From Schoenoplectus triqueter (Eukaryota > Streptophyta > Magnoliopsida > Poales > Cyperaceae), in assembly GCA_964058805.1 (NCBI GenBank), contig CAXKVV010000213.1, forward strand, positions 1 through 31,981: a DNA stretch of 31,981 nucleotides. Direction: 5' to 3'. The notes beneath the pieces are model-generated. The model worked only from the letters and a program-made list of their open reading frames with translations. It did not search any database and was not told where the DNA came from. A program made the translations under genes and the position numbers. Positions 9,256 to 18,699 of the stretch are shown here, one piece after another (position 1 is the stretch's first letter; every line of letters begins with the position of its first letter).

Positions 9256-10889
9256 CGCGAGATATTAAATTATAAATTATTTGTGTTGAGAAGTGAATAA
9301 CCAGAGAGCAATCACGTAACACGAAAGAAGAAAAATTGAGAACAAGAACACACAGATTTTTACGTGGGAAACCCTCAAGGGAAAAAAACTCACGGCCGCT
9401 GCCAAAACAGTTTTCACTAATACTCAAGGTTCGGTTACATACAGAATTACATTGGAGATTATATATATATGTGTTTTGAGTTAAGCTCACGGAAGGCCTC
9501 TGTGAGCTTAAGCTCACGGTATCTCCACTCTCTCTCTCTCTCTATATATATAAACAAACTCATAAACCCTAAACCTTAATCTGGGTCATCGGTGAAAAAT
9601 TTTCAATATAATTTGACTTCTCAGAAACTCTAAACTTGTGACCTCAGACACCCCCGTATACTTCTAAAATCAGGCTCACATACATAACAATTTGAACTCT
9701 CTTTTATACTAAATTAACATAATCACAATTTTATTAAACTTAACCAGCTAGGATACGAACTTTGTTTAATGCTTAATGAATTTAAATGTGTATCATGATT
9801 AAATCCGATTTAGATAAAAGTAACTTCAAACGAAACCTCTTATTTCCCTAGGAATTCTCCTTTTGAGCCCCCCACCCACCAACACACACCCCGGTCAGTA
9901 TTGTTTTCAGCTCATTTATCTTACGAAACAACGAAACAAAATTTTATTAAAAATCAAATATATTGTGAAACCGAAATTGATATTTGTGTTGTCTGCAGAT
10001 ATGGCCTAGTCAGAGATAGTCGGATAATTAAAACATGCATACAAAATTAAAATGGTCAGCGTATTAAGATAGTTAAATCTTAATATGTGGTGTTGGTGGG
10101 TCCACATTCAAAAGATTGGTTAAGAGCAATTGTCTCGTCTATTCAATTTTATTTTATTTTCCATATATCATTCCTTGCGGTACATAATATTTGATAGGTT
10201 TTCAAATGCAGAAAAAATGTATTTTATAGTATCAAATTAGTCATCACAACTAACTACTCTAGATTTATATTTTTAATGCGCATTTTTTCTCAACCATAAA
10301 TAAAATAAACTGACAAAAAGAAATAATGAACTTAAATGGCTTAGTTGCAAATACAAGCTAAGACCAAAATACATAAAATTTTGGATGCACGATTGGTTAA
10401 TTAAATAATACAATCATATTAGATACATTAGTCTTACATTTAACGACACAACCGTGTGCATTGTATTAAATAAATACACTACGGATGAAAATGACGGAGT
10501 TATCTTGCATTTATAAAATAAATAAATAAAGATATCCGATCATCATTATGCAAGTTTTCAAAACGCAAGAACATGATGAAATTCCTGCATTAAGGATCAG
10601 CTTGAATTTGGTGTGACCGTGTGAGCTATCAAATTAGCAATTAACTGTACCTAACTAATAAAGAAATCAAATTATATCTCAACCTTCTTTGAAGAAGGCC
10701 TGAATTACGTTCATGGATTTTTTTTATTTCAGTTCAAAAGAAGCAAAAAAAAAAAGGTTGTGGGATTAACCCAAGAAATCTTTACTGTTATCATGTAATT
10801 CTAGGAAACTGTAGTCAATCTTCTTCAAAATAGAAAGATTTAGATCAGCAACAGCAAGAAATGCTAGTTTTCATTTTTTTTTTCAAGTA
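9256..10889. other. Non-coding, with simple repeats and an unclassified repeat remnant
   Basis: No gene is recognised. The stretch 9340-9420 (ACACACAGATTTTTACGTGG followed by AAACCCTCAAGGGAAAAA and CACGG) resembles a sequence seen often in plant retroelement remnants, but no terminal repeats could be paired. A 10-bp-arm hairpin lies at 9481-9511. A CT tract followed by TA repeats runs about 9528-9552. From 9553 to 10889 it is AT-rich, with a C-rich patch near 9865-9895. Confidence 0.45.
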
Positions 10890-10897
10890 CTCATGAC
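10890..10897. repeat. Left 8-bp target-site duplication of the 3.7-kb hAT element
   Basis: CTCATGAC, identical to 14599-14606, directly outside the left terminal inverted repeat. Confidence 0.92.
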
Positions 10898-10910
10898 TAG
10901 GGTATTGAAG

Positions 10911-10982
10911 ACGGTATGGTCCAGTCCAAACCCGGACGGTCCACGGTCCCGCACGGTCCAAACGGTCCGGTCCAAGACGGTC
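10911..10982. repeat. Left subterminal GGTCC array of the hAT element
   Basis: ACGGTCC occurs five times between about 10935 and 10982, and GGTCC variants extend out to 10918. A matching GGTCCGG-rich array occupies the other end (about 14450-14580). In Ac-like elements such subterminal repeats bind transposase; that role here is inferred. Confidence 0.7.
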
Positions 10983-11534
10983 CAAATTCGAAAAAACCGA
11001 ACCCGTCCCACCGTTGGCCCCCGGGGGCCAGACCCCCACGGTCCGGTCGAAATTTTTTTTTTTATAAATTGAAAAAAATAATAATTTATCATATTTTTTA
11101 ATAATAATTTTTAACTAATTCGAATTATTATTTTTAATTGTTTAAAAATCTAATAGTACTAAAAAATTAAAAAAATAGTAAAAAAATAAAATTTCAGAAA
11201 ATTATAAAAAAATAATAAAAGTTGAAAAATAAATTTATTAATTTTTAAATAATCATTTTCATCAAATTAATTATGTATTTTTGAATAATTATGTATTTTT
11301 GAATAATTTAAAAATCAAATAATACCAAAAAATTATAAAATATCAAAAATTATAAAATAAAATTTGGATAATATTTTAAGTTACCCTCCTCCTTTAACCC
11401 GGGCTTGGGACCGGCTATGTTAAAAAAATATAGGCGGAGTTATAACTTTTTTTTGTTAGTAATGTTCTTTAAAAAAATAATTAAAATATTTAAAAATAAA
11501 TAAAAAGATTGATATGGTAAGAAATACCAAACTC

Positions 11535-12171
11535 CTAGAAGTCATTATGCATATACCATAAATCGTTGTCTTGAATGTCAATTGGGTCGTCGGAATCATC
11601 TTCCAGAGAGATATCGGGGATATTGGTACCGCTTTCTTGAGTTTCTATGGCGGATGTTACTGTCTCAAATGTGGTATCATGTTGCATGCGACTTTCAGCA
11701 TCAATCCAATCTTTATTGCACACAAGTTGTTCGAAAAGTTTTGAACCCAATTTTGTACGCTTATCTGTTAGGATCCTGTTTGCCGAACTAAAACATGATT
11801 CAGAAGAGACGGTTGACACAGGCACTGCAAATACATCACGCGCCATCATCGCCAATGTTGGATAGGCAGTTGCATTCCTCTTCCAGTACTCTAGGATATC
11901 AATTTGATCATCTTCCATGCTTCCTAAACAATAACTCAGTAATTCATTATTGTTTATTTGTTGATCTTCAAAACAATCATCATCTCGCAACTCATTTAGC
12001 AATCCAGATGAACTATTACTTCTATACGATTAAAAATGAACACAATATAAGTGAATAAATTATGTAATAGAAAGAATGATGATTAAAATTCATACCTAAT
12101 GTTGTGATCGGTAGTAGAAGGATTATTAGTATTTCGTCGGGAGTTATAAATGTTGAAAAAAGATAAAGTTT
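11535..12171 (-). pseudogene. hAT transposase, C-terminal dimerisation part (two exons)
   Basis: The 11535-12002 frame, which extends upstream to 12021, carries the hATC dimerisation domain at about residues 36-101: LEYWKRNATAYPTLAMMARD, then SSESCFSSANRILTDKRTKL. This domain holds transposase subunits together. Upstream, a short intron fits 12022-12095 (donor AG|GTATGA, acceptor GTATAG|A; 74 nt). It joins in frame to an exon reading NTNNPSTTDHNI back to about 12171. Before that exon the catalytic middle of the protein is absent. This piece lies downstream of the N-terminal piece at 12353-13454, from which it is separated by deletion and stops. Confidence 0.8.
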
Positions 12172-12352
12172 AAAATGAATCAAATTAAAAAAAAAACAGA
12201 TAATTCACCTTCGATATACGATAAAGATGATGAAGTAACTCATGTGTAGACAGTGTATACGAGCACGATAGTTTGACAGTTGCCGTGAAGAAGACACCGA
12301 GGAAGGGCAGTTGCCGTTAAAATAATCAATTGACTTTATATTATTACTAGCA

Positions 12353-13454
12353 TTATTGAATGAAATCAAAAAAAAATTTATTTTCTAAATCTCTTTTTAA
12401 ATTAAATTCTTGTAAAACACTAATAATAGATTGATAAATAATTTGTGCAGTATGCGGAAATTTCATGATACGAAAACTTAAAACTATTTTTTGTAATATC
12501 CAATTTTCATCAATATAATGGGCAGTAACACAAGAGTAACCAAGGCTGTGTTTATCGGCCGTCCAAATATCAGAGGTAATTGAAACCTTATAGTTGGCAT
12601 ATCCAAATGTTGCTAATAAATCATTTTTACGTTCGTTATATTGTCTTTTAATCTCGGCTACCATTTTTCTATGATGAAATCTCTTATACAATGGTTGATC
12701 ACAACCTTGGATAACAAACCGGGCAAAACTTAAGCAATTACCCATACTTATTGGTTGTTCTTTTTGGGCAATATACCGGGCAAACTCACTCAACATTCTT
12801 TTTTCATCATATCTTTGGTGAGTTCTACTACCATCCGTGTTTATAACGCTTTGGACTAAATGAGGATCTGGTTGATCTTGTGGTTCCTCATTTTTTGCCA
12901 TATATTTATCAGCATGTTTTTTAAATGCACTTAGACCATTTACCTTAGAATATCTATAAAAAGCTTTGCAATTTTTTACCTTGCACCTTCCGCCGAGCAT
13001 GACACCGCTCGCATCCTTTGTTTGTTCATAATTCATAAAAACGTCACCAAGGTGCATCGTAGGAGGGACCAGTTGTCTTCCTTTTCTTTTCTGATGGTCT
13101 CGATTCCATTGGTGATGGTGGTACACTTGAGGTTGGAGTTTCTGCGGCAGAGGAGGGTGCGGTCGGAACTTGCGATGGGGATTCTTCAGTTATTTCATGG
13201 GAACTTGAGACGTATTGAGGATGATGCGGTGTAGTAAATATAGGGGTTTGTTGAGGTTGATAGTTAAGATCTTGCGGTATATAATTTGATTGAGGGTGGA
13301 GTGGGAGGTTCGCATGTCGTGGATAATATGGAGCGTTAGTTTGTGGTTGCTGATAGTATTGTGAGGGGTTTGTATTATCAACCACATCTTCACCAAAAAT
13401 ATCCACACTCAACCGGTGCATAAAATCATCTACGGGATTAGGAGGATTTGTCAT
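12353..13454 (-). pseudogene. hAT transposase, N-terminal and early catalytic part, frameshifted
   Basis: Two overlapping frames make up this piece. The first (13044-13454) is a 136-residue Pro/Gln/Ser-rich leader ending in a KKRK basic stretch. The second (12353-13126) has a degenerate BED-type finger (C48, C53, H71, with Tyr75 where a ligand is expected). After it come CLSFARFVIQGCDQPLYKRF and VSITSDIWT (D186, the likely first catalytic Asp of the RNase-H fold). The frames differ, so a frameshift lies between 13044 and 13126. A second shift in a T-run near 12369 puts the next conserved stretch (ISF.NASN) in another frame, and the frame then closes. Translation starts just after an excellent acceptor (TTTATAG|AAATG). 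Confidence 0.82.
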
Positions 13455-13456
13455 TT

Positions 13457-13947
13457 CTATAAAAAAAAAGAAAATTTAACATTCTAAAAAATATTCTAAT
13501 AAAAAACGAATTTAACATAATAAATAAATTTACAAAAGAAATCAACAATCTAAATAAATTCCTACTTCAAAAATAAATTTAACATTCTAAAAAAAGTTCT
13601 AACAACAAAACGAATTTAACATAATAAATAAATTTATAAAAGAAATCAACAATCTAAATAAATTTCTATTTAAAAAATAAATTTAACATTCTAAAATAAA
13701 TTCTAACCAAAAAATAAATTTAACATTAAATCTAATATTCTAAATCAATTAATCTAACAACATAAAACTAAAATATAATATTCTAAGAAAAAATAAATTT
13801 CTATAATTAAAAAATTATAAATAAAAAATTAGATTTTATAAATAAACTAATTTCTACAAATTTCAAATAAAAAATTATGAATAAAATCTAACAACATAAC
13901 TAATTTCTATAAATAAAAATTACAACTAATTAAAATTAAAAACTAAC
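13457..13947 (-). other. Predicted 5' UTR intron of the hAT transposase
   Basis: On the minus strand there is a donor, TTCAAG|GTTAGT, at 13948/13947. An acceptor with a long pyrimidine tract, CTTTTTTTTTATAG, ends at 13457, two bases before the ATG. The 491-nt interval is very AT-rich and contains three tandem copies of a roughly 103-bp unit. Confidence 0.6.
13472..13740. repeat. Three tandem copies of a ~103-bp unit within the hAT leader intron
   Basis: Copies begin AAATTTAACATTCTAAA at 13472, 13575 and 13679. The first two continue through CGAATTTAACATAATAAATA and GAAATCAACAATCTAAATAA. The third is partial. Confidence 0.85.
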
Positions 13948-14343
13948 CTTGAAGGAAAAATATTATCGCAACGATGAAATTGAGAAATGGCGAATACCGA
14001 ATATTATCCTTCTAGTCTTCTATCTTTTTCGATTAGTTAATTTTTTTCAATGGACTAATAATAAATTAATAATTCTAAACTATTTTTTGTTTTTTGGAAT
14101 AAGAAAATTAAATTTGAGAATTTGAGATTAAATGAAAATTTGAGAATTTGATAGATTGAGAAGAGAGGGAGAATGAGATTTTGATGTGTTTTGAGATGTA
14201 AATGGGAGTGGTATTTATAGATATTTTTGGGAGGGAAAATTTCAGATTTTTGGGAATTTTTTTTTATTTTTTTCGGATTTTTCTGCAAAGATAAAAAAAA
14301 TGACTTTTTTTTGAATTTTTGTACACTTGGGGGTATTTTTTTT

Positions 14344-14450
14344 GGGGGGGGGGGGCGGGGGCTATCACCTTTTAATTAAAAAAAATTGCAGCAAGGGGGG
14401 GCCGGGTGGGGGGCGGATGGGGGGGGGGTGGGGGGTGGGTGGGGGGGAGG
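14344..14450 (+). repeat. G-rich tract with long G runs
   Basis: Twelve consecutive G at 14344-14355 are followed by C and five G, and later by many runs of 3-9 G (14395-14450). Four or more runs of at least three G with short loops fit the G-quadruplex pattern. It sits inside the right end of the hAT transposon. The Gly-rich reading frames across it are artefacts. Confidence 0.8.
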
Positions 14451-14598
14451 TCCGGTCCGGTCCATGAGTCCGCACGGGACGGGTCGGCACGGTCTATTTT
14501 CGGGTTTAACGAGAACCAGCCCACCGTTGGACCGGACCAAGGCAAGGCACGGTCCGGTCCGGAATGGGTTGGACCGGACGGGTTTTTTCAATACTCTA

Positions 14599-14606
14599 CT
14601 CATGAC
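14599..14606. repeat. Right 8-bp target-site duplication of the 3.7-kb hAT element
   Basis: CTCATGAC, directly outside the right terminal inverted repeat. Confidence 0.92.
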
Positions 14607-15236
14607 GCATTACCAAAAAAAAGTAGTCATGACGGTCCTACCACGTCTCCTTTGTACTATGGTGATATGCCCTGATGCCCAGCCTGAATTGGTGAGAAAT
14701 GAATTAAATGATAGTACAAATGAATTTCTACGAGAGCGTATTCTCAGCGGAGAATTTCTCTATGGATATCTTCGCAGAAAAATCAATACAGATATGGAGA
14801 AATTTAAATATAAATTTTAATATATAAAATTATTTATTATTGTTAAATTAAAACATTTAATAGATAATTTAATTGTCCAAATTTAAAAAACCACACCTGC
14901 AGAGCTTTTTCAACTCCGCAGGTGATATGAGTACAACTAGAGCCCATCACATTTTTCAAATGAATAATTTCATAAATGTCTGTTGAACTGAGTTTTAGAA
15001 GGCTCAATTATAATGTACCAATCCAAACACTAAAACATAACAATCAATGAAAAATAAAAGAAAATTTTTTGAATTTATTTAAAAATTTATTATTAAAATT
15101 AAAAAAAATCCATCCTCCTTTTAAAATATTTTATTAAAAATACAAGCATCGAGTCAAATAGAAATTCTGTTTGAATCCTCTCAATGGGGATTCCGCCCAT
15201 TGATTTCCCACTAAGTTTCTATGGCAACCATTTTAC

Positions 15237-15324
15237 ACATTCTCAGGAGCGGGTGGTAAAACATCGGTAATAACTCGTATACATTGTCAGAAGCGGGTGG
15301 TAAAACATCGGTAATAACTCGCAA
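15237..15324. repeat. Two tandem copies of a 44-bp unit
   Basis: Copies start ACATT.TCAG at 15237 and 15281. Both contain GCGGGTGGTAAAACATCGGT and AATAACTCG. A third start (ACATTCAGG) follows at 15325 but does not continue. Confidence 0.9.
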
Positions 15325-15919
15325 CATTCAGGGCTCATTCGGCAGATCCTTTATTTGAGGATATGAGTTGGGTTTGTATGAGATTCGCTCAAGTTTTTTG
15401 GTTCCAGCAAAGTAGCAACGTGGGTGAAAATAATCATGTTTGGTTGTGTTGGTAAAGGTTGGAATAATAATGGGTTTAGATTTTTTTTGCCGAGTAGTGT
15501 TCCGTATTTATTTCGGTGTAAATGAGAATGAGTTAAAATTTTCAAATGTATACTTAAAAGGTGTGATTTTTTAAATAAAAAATAATTTATTCGGACATAA
15601 TTTTTTTCTTTCCAACGATCTTATGAATGCACTTGTAAGTAACATAAAAATCCAAACTCAATTCTGTTAGAAATAGGGGTGCCGAATAGGCCTACTAGTG
15701 TCCATGTCTTAAGATTTGGTGAGTTTTACAATTCAAAATTTATTTATTTTCCAATTATGTATTGACACGTGTTAAATACGAATATATTTAATACATCGTT
15801 CTAAATGTGTTATGTGTCATAGATATATGTTTTTGAGTTTTTAAATTTTTAATACGTTAAAATATGTACGTCTAAATATGTAAACTAGCACTGACATAAT
15901 ATATTCCATATCAAATACG

Positions 15920-15937
15920 TCACGTGCTCGCACGTGA
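15920..15937. promoter_or_regulatory. Palindromic pair of G-boxes
   Basis: TCACGTGC (15920-15927) and GCACGTGA (15930-15937) form a perfect inverted repeat around two bases. They contain two CACGTG cores, the site of plant bZIP and bHLH factors. They lie about 460 bp upstream of the oxidoreductase pseudogene on the plus strand. A regulatory role is inferred only. Confidence 0.4.
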
Positions 15938-16394
15938 TACGAACGATACACACTTTTATCAATACCTTAAAATCCACACTCATTGTATCACCTTCTTACT
16001 AAAAAGGCTACTGCTGTACTGCCCAACATGACCTTAAACTGAAATTGGATCAAAGATTTTATTTCTCAGTCAAAGCAAAGAAAATGCATTTCATAAACAT
16101 TATTGATAGGTTTTATACCCAAATTCTTGTCTCTTCGAATTGACAGCCGAACACAGATGGGAAAAAACAGATTTTTGATGGGATTTATGTCCCAACCAAT
16201 CCCATGACATGGAAATATAAACCAATGGGCCCTCATAGTTATTGTTTCATGGAGTCATTATCATCGGACTTTTCCAAAAGATCAGTGTAAACTGCAAACT
16301 GGAACTCTGACACGTGGACACCTCCTTTCGGTTTCGCTTGGTTTTTATGCTGCAACAAATTCTCCACTCCGATTTTCCTGACAATTCAAAAAAA

Positions 16395-17573
16395 ATGGCC
16401 AGCCCAGCGACGTCGTCGGCGAAGTAGTGGTCGTAGGCGGAGGATTCGCCGGAGCATTTGTCTCTAAGTCCTTGCGATCTCATTGCCAAGTGGTACTCAT
16501 TGAACCGTACGCTCTCTCTCTCTCTCTCTCTCGGGAAGAAGTTTTGTATGAAATTGTCTTCCTGCTTAGCACTTCAAATTTGAAGGATAAATGTATTGAG
16601 TACACAAGTTTTGTTGGTATTATGTACCTACAAATGATGTATGTTCCCATCACCACATAATCAGTAAACCTTTTTTAGGGATAATAAGTCTTTTCTGGTA
16701 ACAGGTTGTACAAATTTCACACACTGACTTTAGAAAAAATGTCTTAAGAAGGTTTTACTATGTTGATAAACCTTGTCTATTTCTGTTGGAAAGACTATTT
16801 TGAAATCCCCTATGCAGAACTGAGATGCAAAGTAGAACCATCATTTGCTGAGAGATCACTCATTAAGCACACTGATAACCTACCAGATGTACACATTATC
16901 ATTTGCTATGCAACTGGCGTTACTGAACAAGAAGTTCTCACTGAAGATGGCAGCTCTGTACCTTATGACTATTTAGTCATTGCAACTGGACACCTCGATT
17001 CAGCTGCAAAAGTTAGAGATGATAGGCTTGAGGAATTCAAACAAGGTTGCAGGGTTTTATTTTAGTTTGTTTTGTCACAGAAGTCATATCAGTATATCAC
17101 ATACTGGCATGACCTTAGAAACTTATGGACTAAGTTGAACAAATATAGACTTAATTGCATGATTGAGGGCTATTAGGTTGAATTTGGAAAAATTGCAAAA
17201 ATTTAAATCAACCCAAAATGAATCCTTTCTGTTTTTCATTTCCGTCTTTATGCAATTAAGTAGGGGTAGAGAGGAACTGTATGCATGAGATATATATGTC
17301 AAATTTTGCACGGACAAAAGAACAATGGAATCCTCTCAATCAATTCTGGTAGTAGGAGGTGGATCTGTAGGCGTTGAACTTGCAGGAGAGATCGCTACTG
17401 ACTACCTGACAAAAAGGTCACTCTGGTTCACAAAGGCCCAAGGCTGCTTGAATTTATTGGTCCAAAGGCCTAAAAAAGCACTAGATTGGCTAATTTCTAC
17501 AAAACTAGATGTGCTCTTGAACCAAAATGTTGATGTAACAAGCTTGGAGGTATCCAGTGGAAAGTCATTTTAG
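16395..17573 (+). pseudogene. AIF/FSP1-like FAD-dependent NAD(P)H oxidoreductase pseudogene, truncated
   Basis: Three exon-like blocks match plant apoptosis-inducing-factor-homologue (FSP1/AMID-type) proteins, which oxidise NAD(P)H through FAD. Block 1 (16395-16506) has the FAD-binding VVVGGGFAGAFVSKSL and VVLIEP. Block 2 (about 16789-17047) has DYFEIPYAELRCKVEPSFAE and VPYDYLVIATG. Block 3 (about 17314-17573) has the NAD-binding ILVVGGGSVGVELAGEIA and LDWL. Damage: the ATG at 16395 is one base out of frame with the FAD motif. The expected acceptors before blocks 2 and 3 appear to be TG (16787-16788) and GG (17312-17313), not AG. Compensating frameshifts sit near 17406 and 17471. A stop interrupts at 17571, and the C-terminal third is missing. 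A CT microsatellite lies just after exon 1. Confidence 0.8.
16511..16533. repeat. CT microsatellite
   Basis: About ten to eleven CT dinucleotides, just inside the first intron of the oxidoreductase pseudogene. Confidence 0.9.
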
Positions 17574-17580
17574 CTAACTC

Positions 17581-17735
17581 ATGAATATTCTAATTGGGAA
17601 TTTAAGAGGGAAAGTCTATAAGAAGGATATTGTTGAAAGGCATTTTAGCTAAAGAGAATATAGATGTAGTAGGTCTTAAAAAAATAGATTCATTCAAGAA
17701 AACAACCGTCTAGTAAAATGTTCTGTTGGCATGGG
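17581..17735 (+). pseudogene. LINE ORF2 endonuclease N-terminal fragment (probable)
   Basis: From the ATG at 17581 the frame reads MNILIGNLRG, resembling the start of plant L1-type ORF2 endonuclease (the W-N-x-R-G motif, with Trp changed to Gly). After a stop near 17656, the next frame reads ILAKENIDVVGLKK, resembling the following conserved segment in which an essential Glu normally lies in a QET motif; here it is Lys. So the fragment is short, frameshifted and lacks the catalytic residue. It begins right where the oxidoreductase pseudogene stops, suggesting a LINE insertion or rearrangement there. The match is short, so confidence is limited. Confidence 0.4.
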
Positions 17736-17744
17736 TAGTGCAGT

Positions 17745-18005
17745 AGTTTTAGGACCTAAAATTTCTGGTTCGGTTTTAGTACTTTAAGTTTTTGATTTAG
17801 TTTTATAATCTAGAGTTTTTTTATTCAGATTTAGGATCTGAAATTGCTCGTCGATTTTTGGGTTAGAAATTTTCTATTCAATTTTAAAACTTGGAGTTGC
17901 TGATTCAGTTTTAAAATGAAGAATTTTTCTTTTGATTTTAGGATCACGTGAACTTTTTGATTCAATTTTAAGACGAGGAATTATTTGTTTGATTTTAGAA
18001 CCATG
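17745..18005. repeat. Degenerate tandem repeat, unit about 28-33 bp
   Basis: About nine successive units follow the pattern GATT(C/T)A.TTTTA..A.CT.GA.TTTTT, for example from about 17764, 17792, 17880, 17905, 17935 and 17962. No two units are identical. No coding potential is seen. Confidence 0.6.
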
Positions 18006-18414
18006 AATAAACACCCCATTATATTTTCTAAAGGGGATCAATAACCCTCCCCACATCATTCAAAATTATTCACTACAAGCAAAGTTTATCCTACTGCACT
18101 TTATAAATTAGTTATATCCGTGTATCGATTAAAAAATAAAAATTTAGAATTTACAAAATTCACTACTGACCTGAGGGAGAAGACGAAGCCTTCTATTTTA
18201 GAGTTCAAAGATTGCAGGGACTTTTGGTTCTCTTTAATTTGAGAGAAAAAAATTGATGGCGTGTTCAAAATTTTCTAAGATGACAAATTAATGTCATGTT
18301 AAAACTAAATTTAAGTAAAAGGGTATCCAACCTGGGCGAGTTATAAAATATCTGAAACTAAATAATTTCAGATATTTTTTAGAACACCAATTAATAATAG
18401 AATAAAGTATAATT
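18006..18414. other. Non-coding spacer with a strong hairpin
   Basis: AT-rich with no gene recognised. A perfect 13-bp inverted repeat (AAAATATCTGAAA / TTTCAGATATTTT) with an 8-nt loop lies at 18345-18378. The last five bases, TAATT, are the left target duplication of the copia element. Confidence 0.55.
18410..18414. repeat. Target-site duplication of the copia element (left copy)
   Basis: TAATT, identical to 24373-24377 on the other side. Confidence 0.9.
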
Positions 18415-18689
18415 TGTTATAAAATAAAGATAGAAGACAAAAGTTGTGAGAGGCTAAAATCTTATTTCTATATTATCTCATCTAAAGATTTTATATTACC
18501 ATCAACAACATACAAGCCTCTATTTATAGGCTAGAGAAACATCATGTAATAAAAGAGAAAATTAATACAAAATTAAATCTAGAGTTAAGGAGAAGGTGAA
18601 GAGAATGAAAAATTTCTATTATTATGAGAGGAGGTGGAGGAATGAGAGGAGGTGGAGGAGGTGAAACATCTATCATTAATATTATAACA
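18415..18689 (-). repeat. 3' LTR of the copia element (275 bp)
   Basis: Begins TG and ends CA. It differs from the other LTR at three bases and by an 18-bp tandem duplication of an ATGAGAGGAGGTGGAGGA-type unit (around 18625-18660). A TATA-like CCTATAAATA on the minus strand lies at 18521-18530. Confidence 0.95.
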
Positions 18690-18699
18690 CTCCCCCTTA
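18690..18699 (-). other. Polypurine tract of the copia element
   Basis: On the minus strand CTAAGGGGGAG directly precedes the 3' LTR, the expected place for the plus-strand primer. A second, similar tract (AATGAGGGGGAGT) lies about 200 bp upstream at 18888-18900. Confidence 0.8.

Larger units (their letters stand above)
10898..14598 (-). mobile_element. hAT DNA transposon, 3.7 kb, internally deleted
   Basis: The ends are TAGGGTATTGAA (10898-10909) and TTCAATACTCTA (14587-14598), 12-bp inverted repeats with one mismatch. They are flanked by the perfect 8-bp target duplication CTCATGAC. The minus strand encodes pieces of a hAT transposase in order: N-terminal leader, BED-like finger, start of the catalytic fold, then the C-terminal dimerisation domain. 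Both termini carry dense ACGGTCC/GGTCCGG subterminal repeats, as transposase-binding arrays do in this superfamily. The right end also has long G runs. The catalytic core is mostly missing, so the copy is not autonomous. Confidence 0.92.
14607..16394. other. Non-coding spacer with small repeats and hairpins
   Basis: No gene is recognised. It holds an 11-bp-arm hairpin at 14894-14924, a 44-bp tandem repeat at 15237-15324, a possible MITE between 15331 and 15693, and a paired G-box palindrome at 15920-15937. The rest is AT-rich. Confidence 0.5.

Noticed and set aside
14386..14820. 144-codon plus-strand frame starting with a Gly-rich stretch
   Set aside because: It starts in the G-rich end of the hAT element and crosses the terminal repeat and target duplication, so it cannot be an ancestral gene.
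16427..16660. Oxidoreductase exon 1 continuing through the CT repeat as a 77-codon protein
   Set aside because: Family similarity ends at IEP (16506) at a GT donor; the following SLSLS stretch is read from the CT microsatellite.
18070..18090. CACTACAAG sequence resembling the end of a CACTA transposon
   Set aside because: No matching inverted end and no 3-bp target duplication were found in the window.
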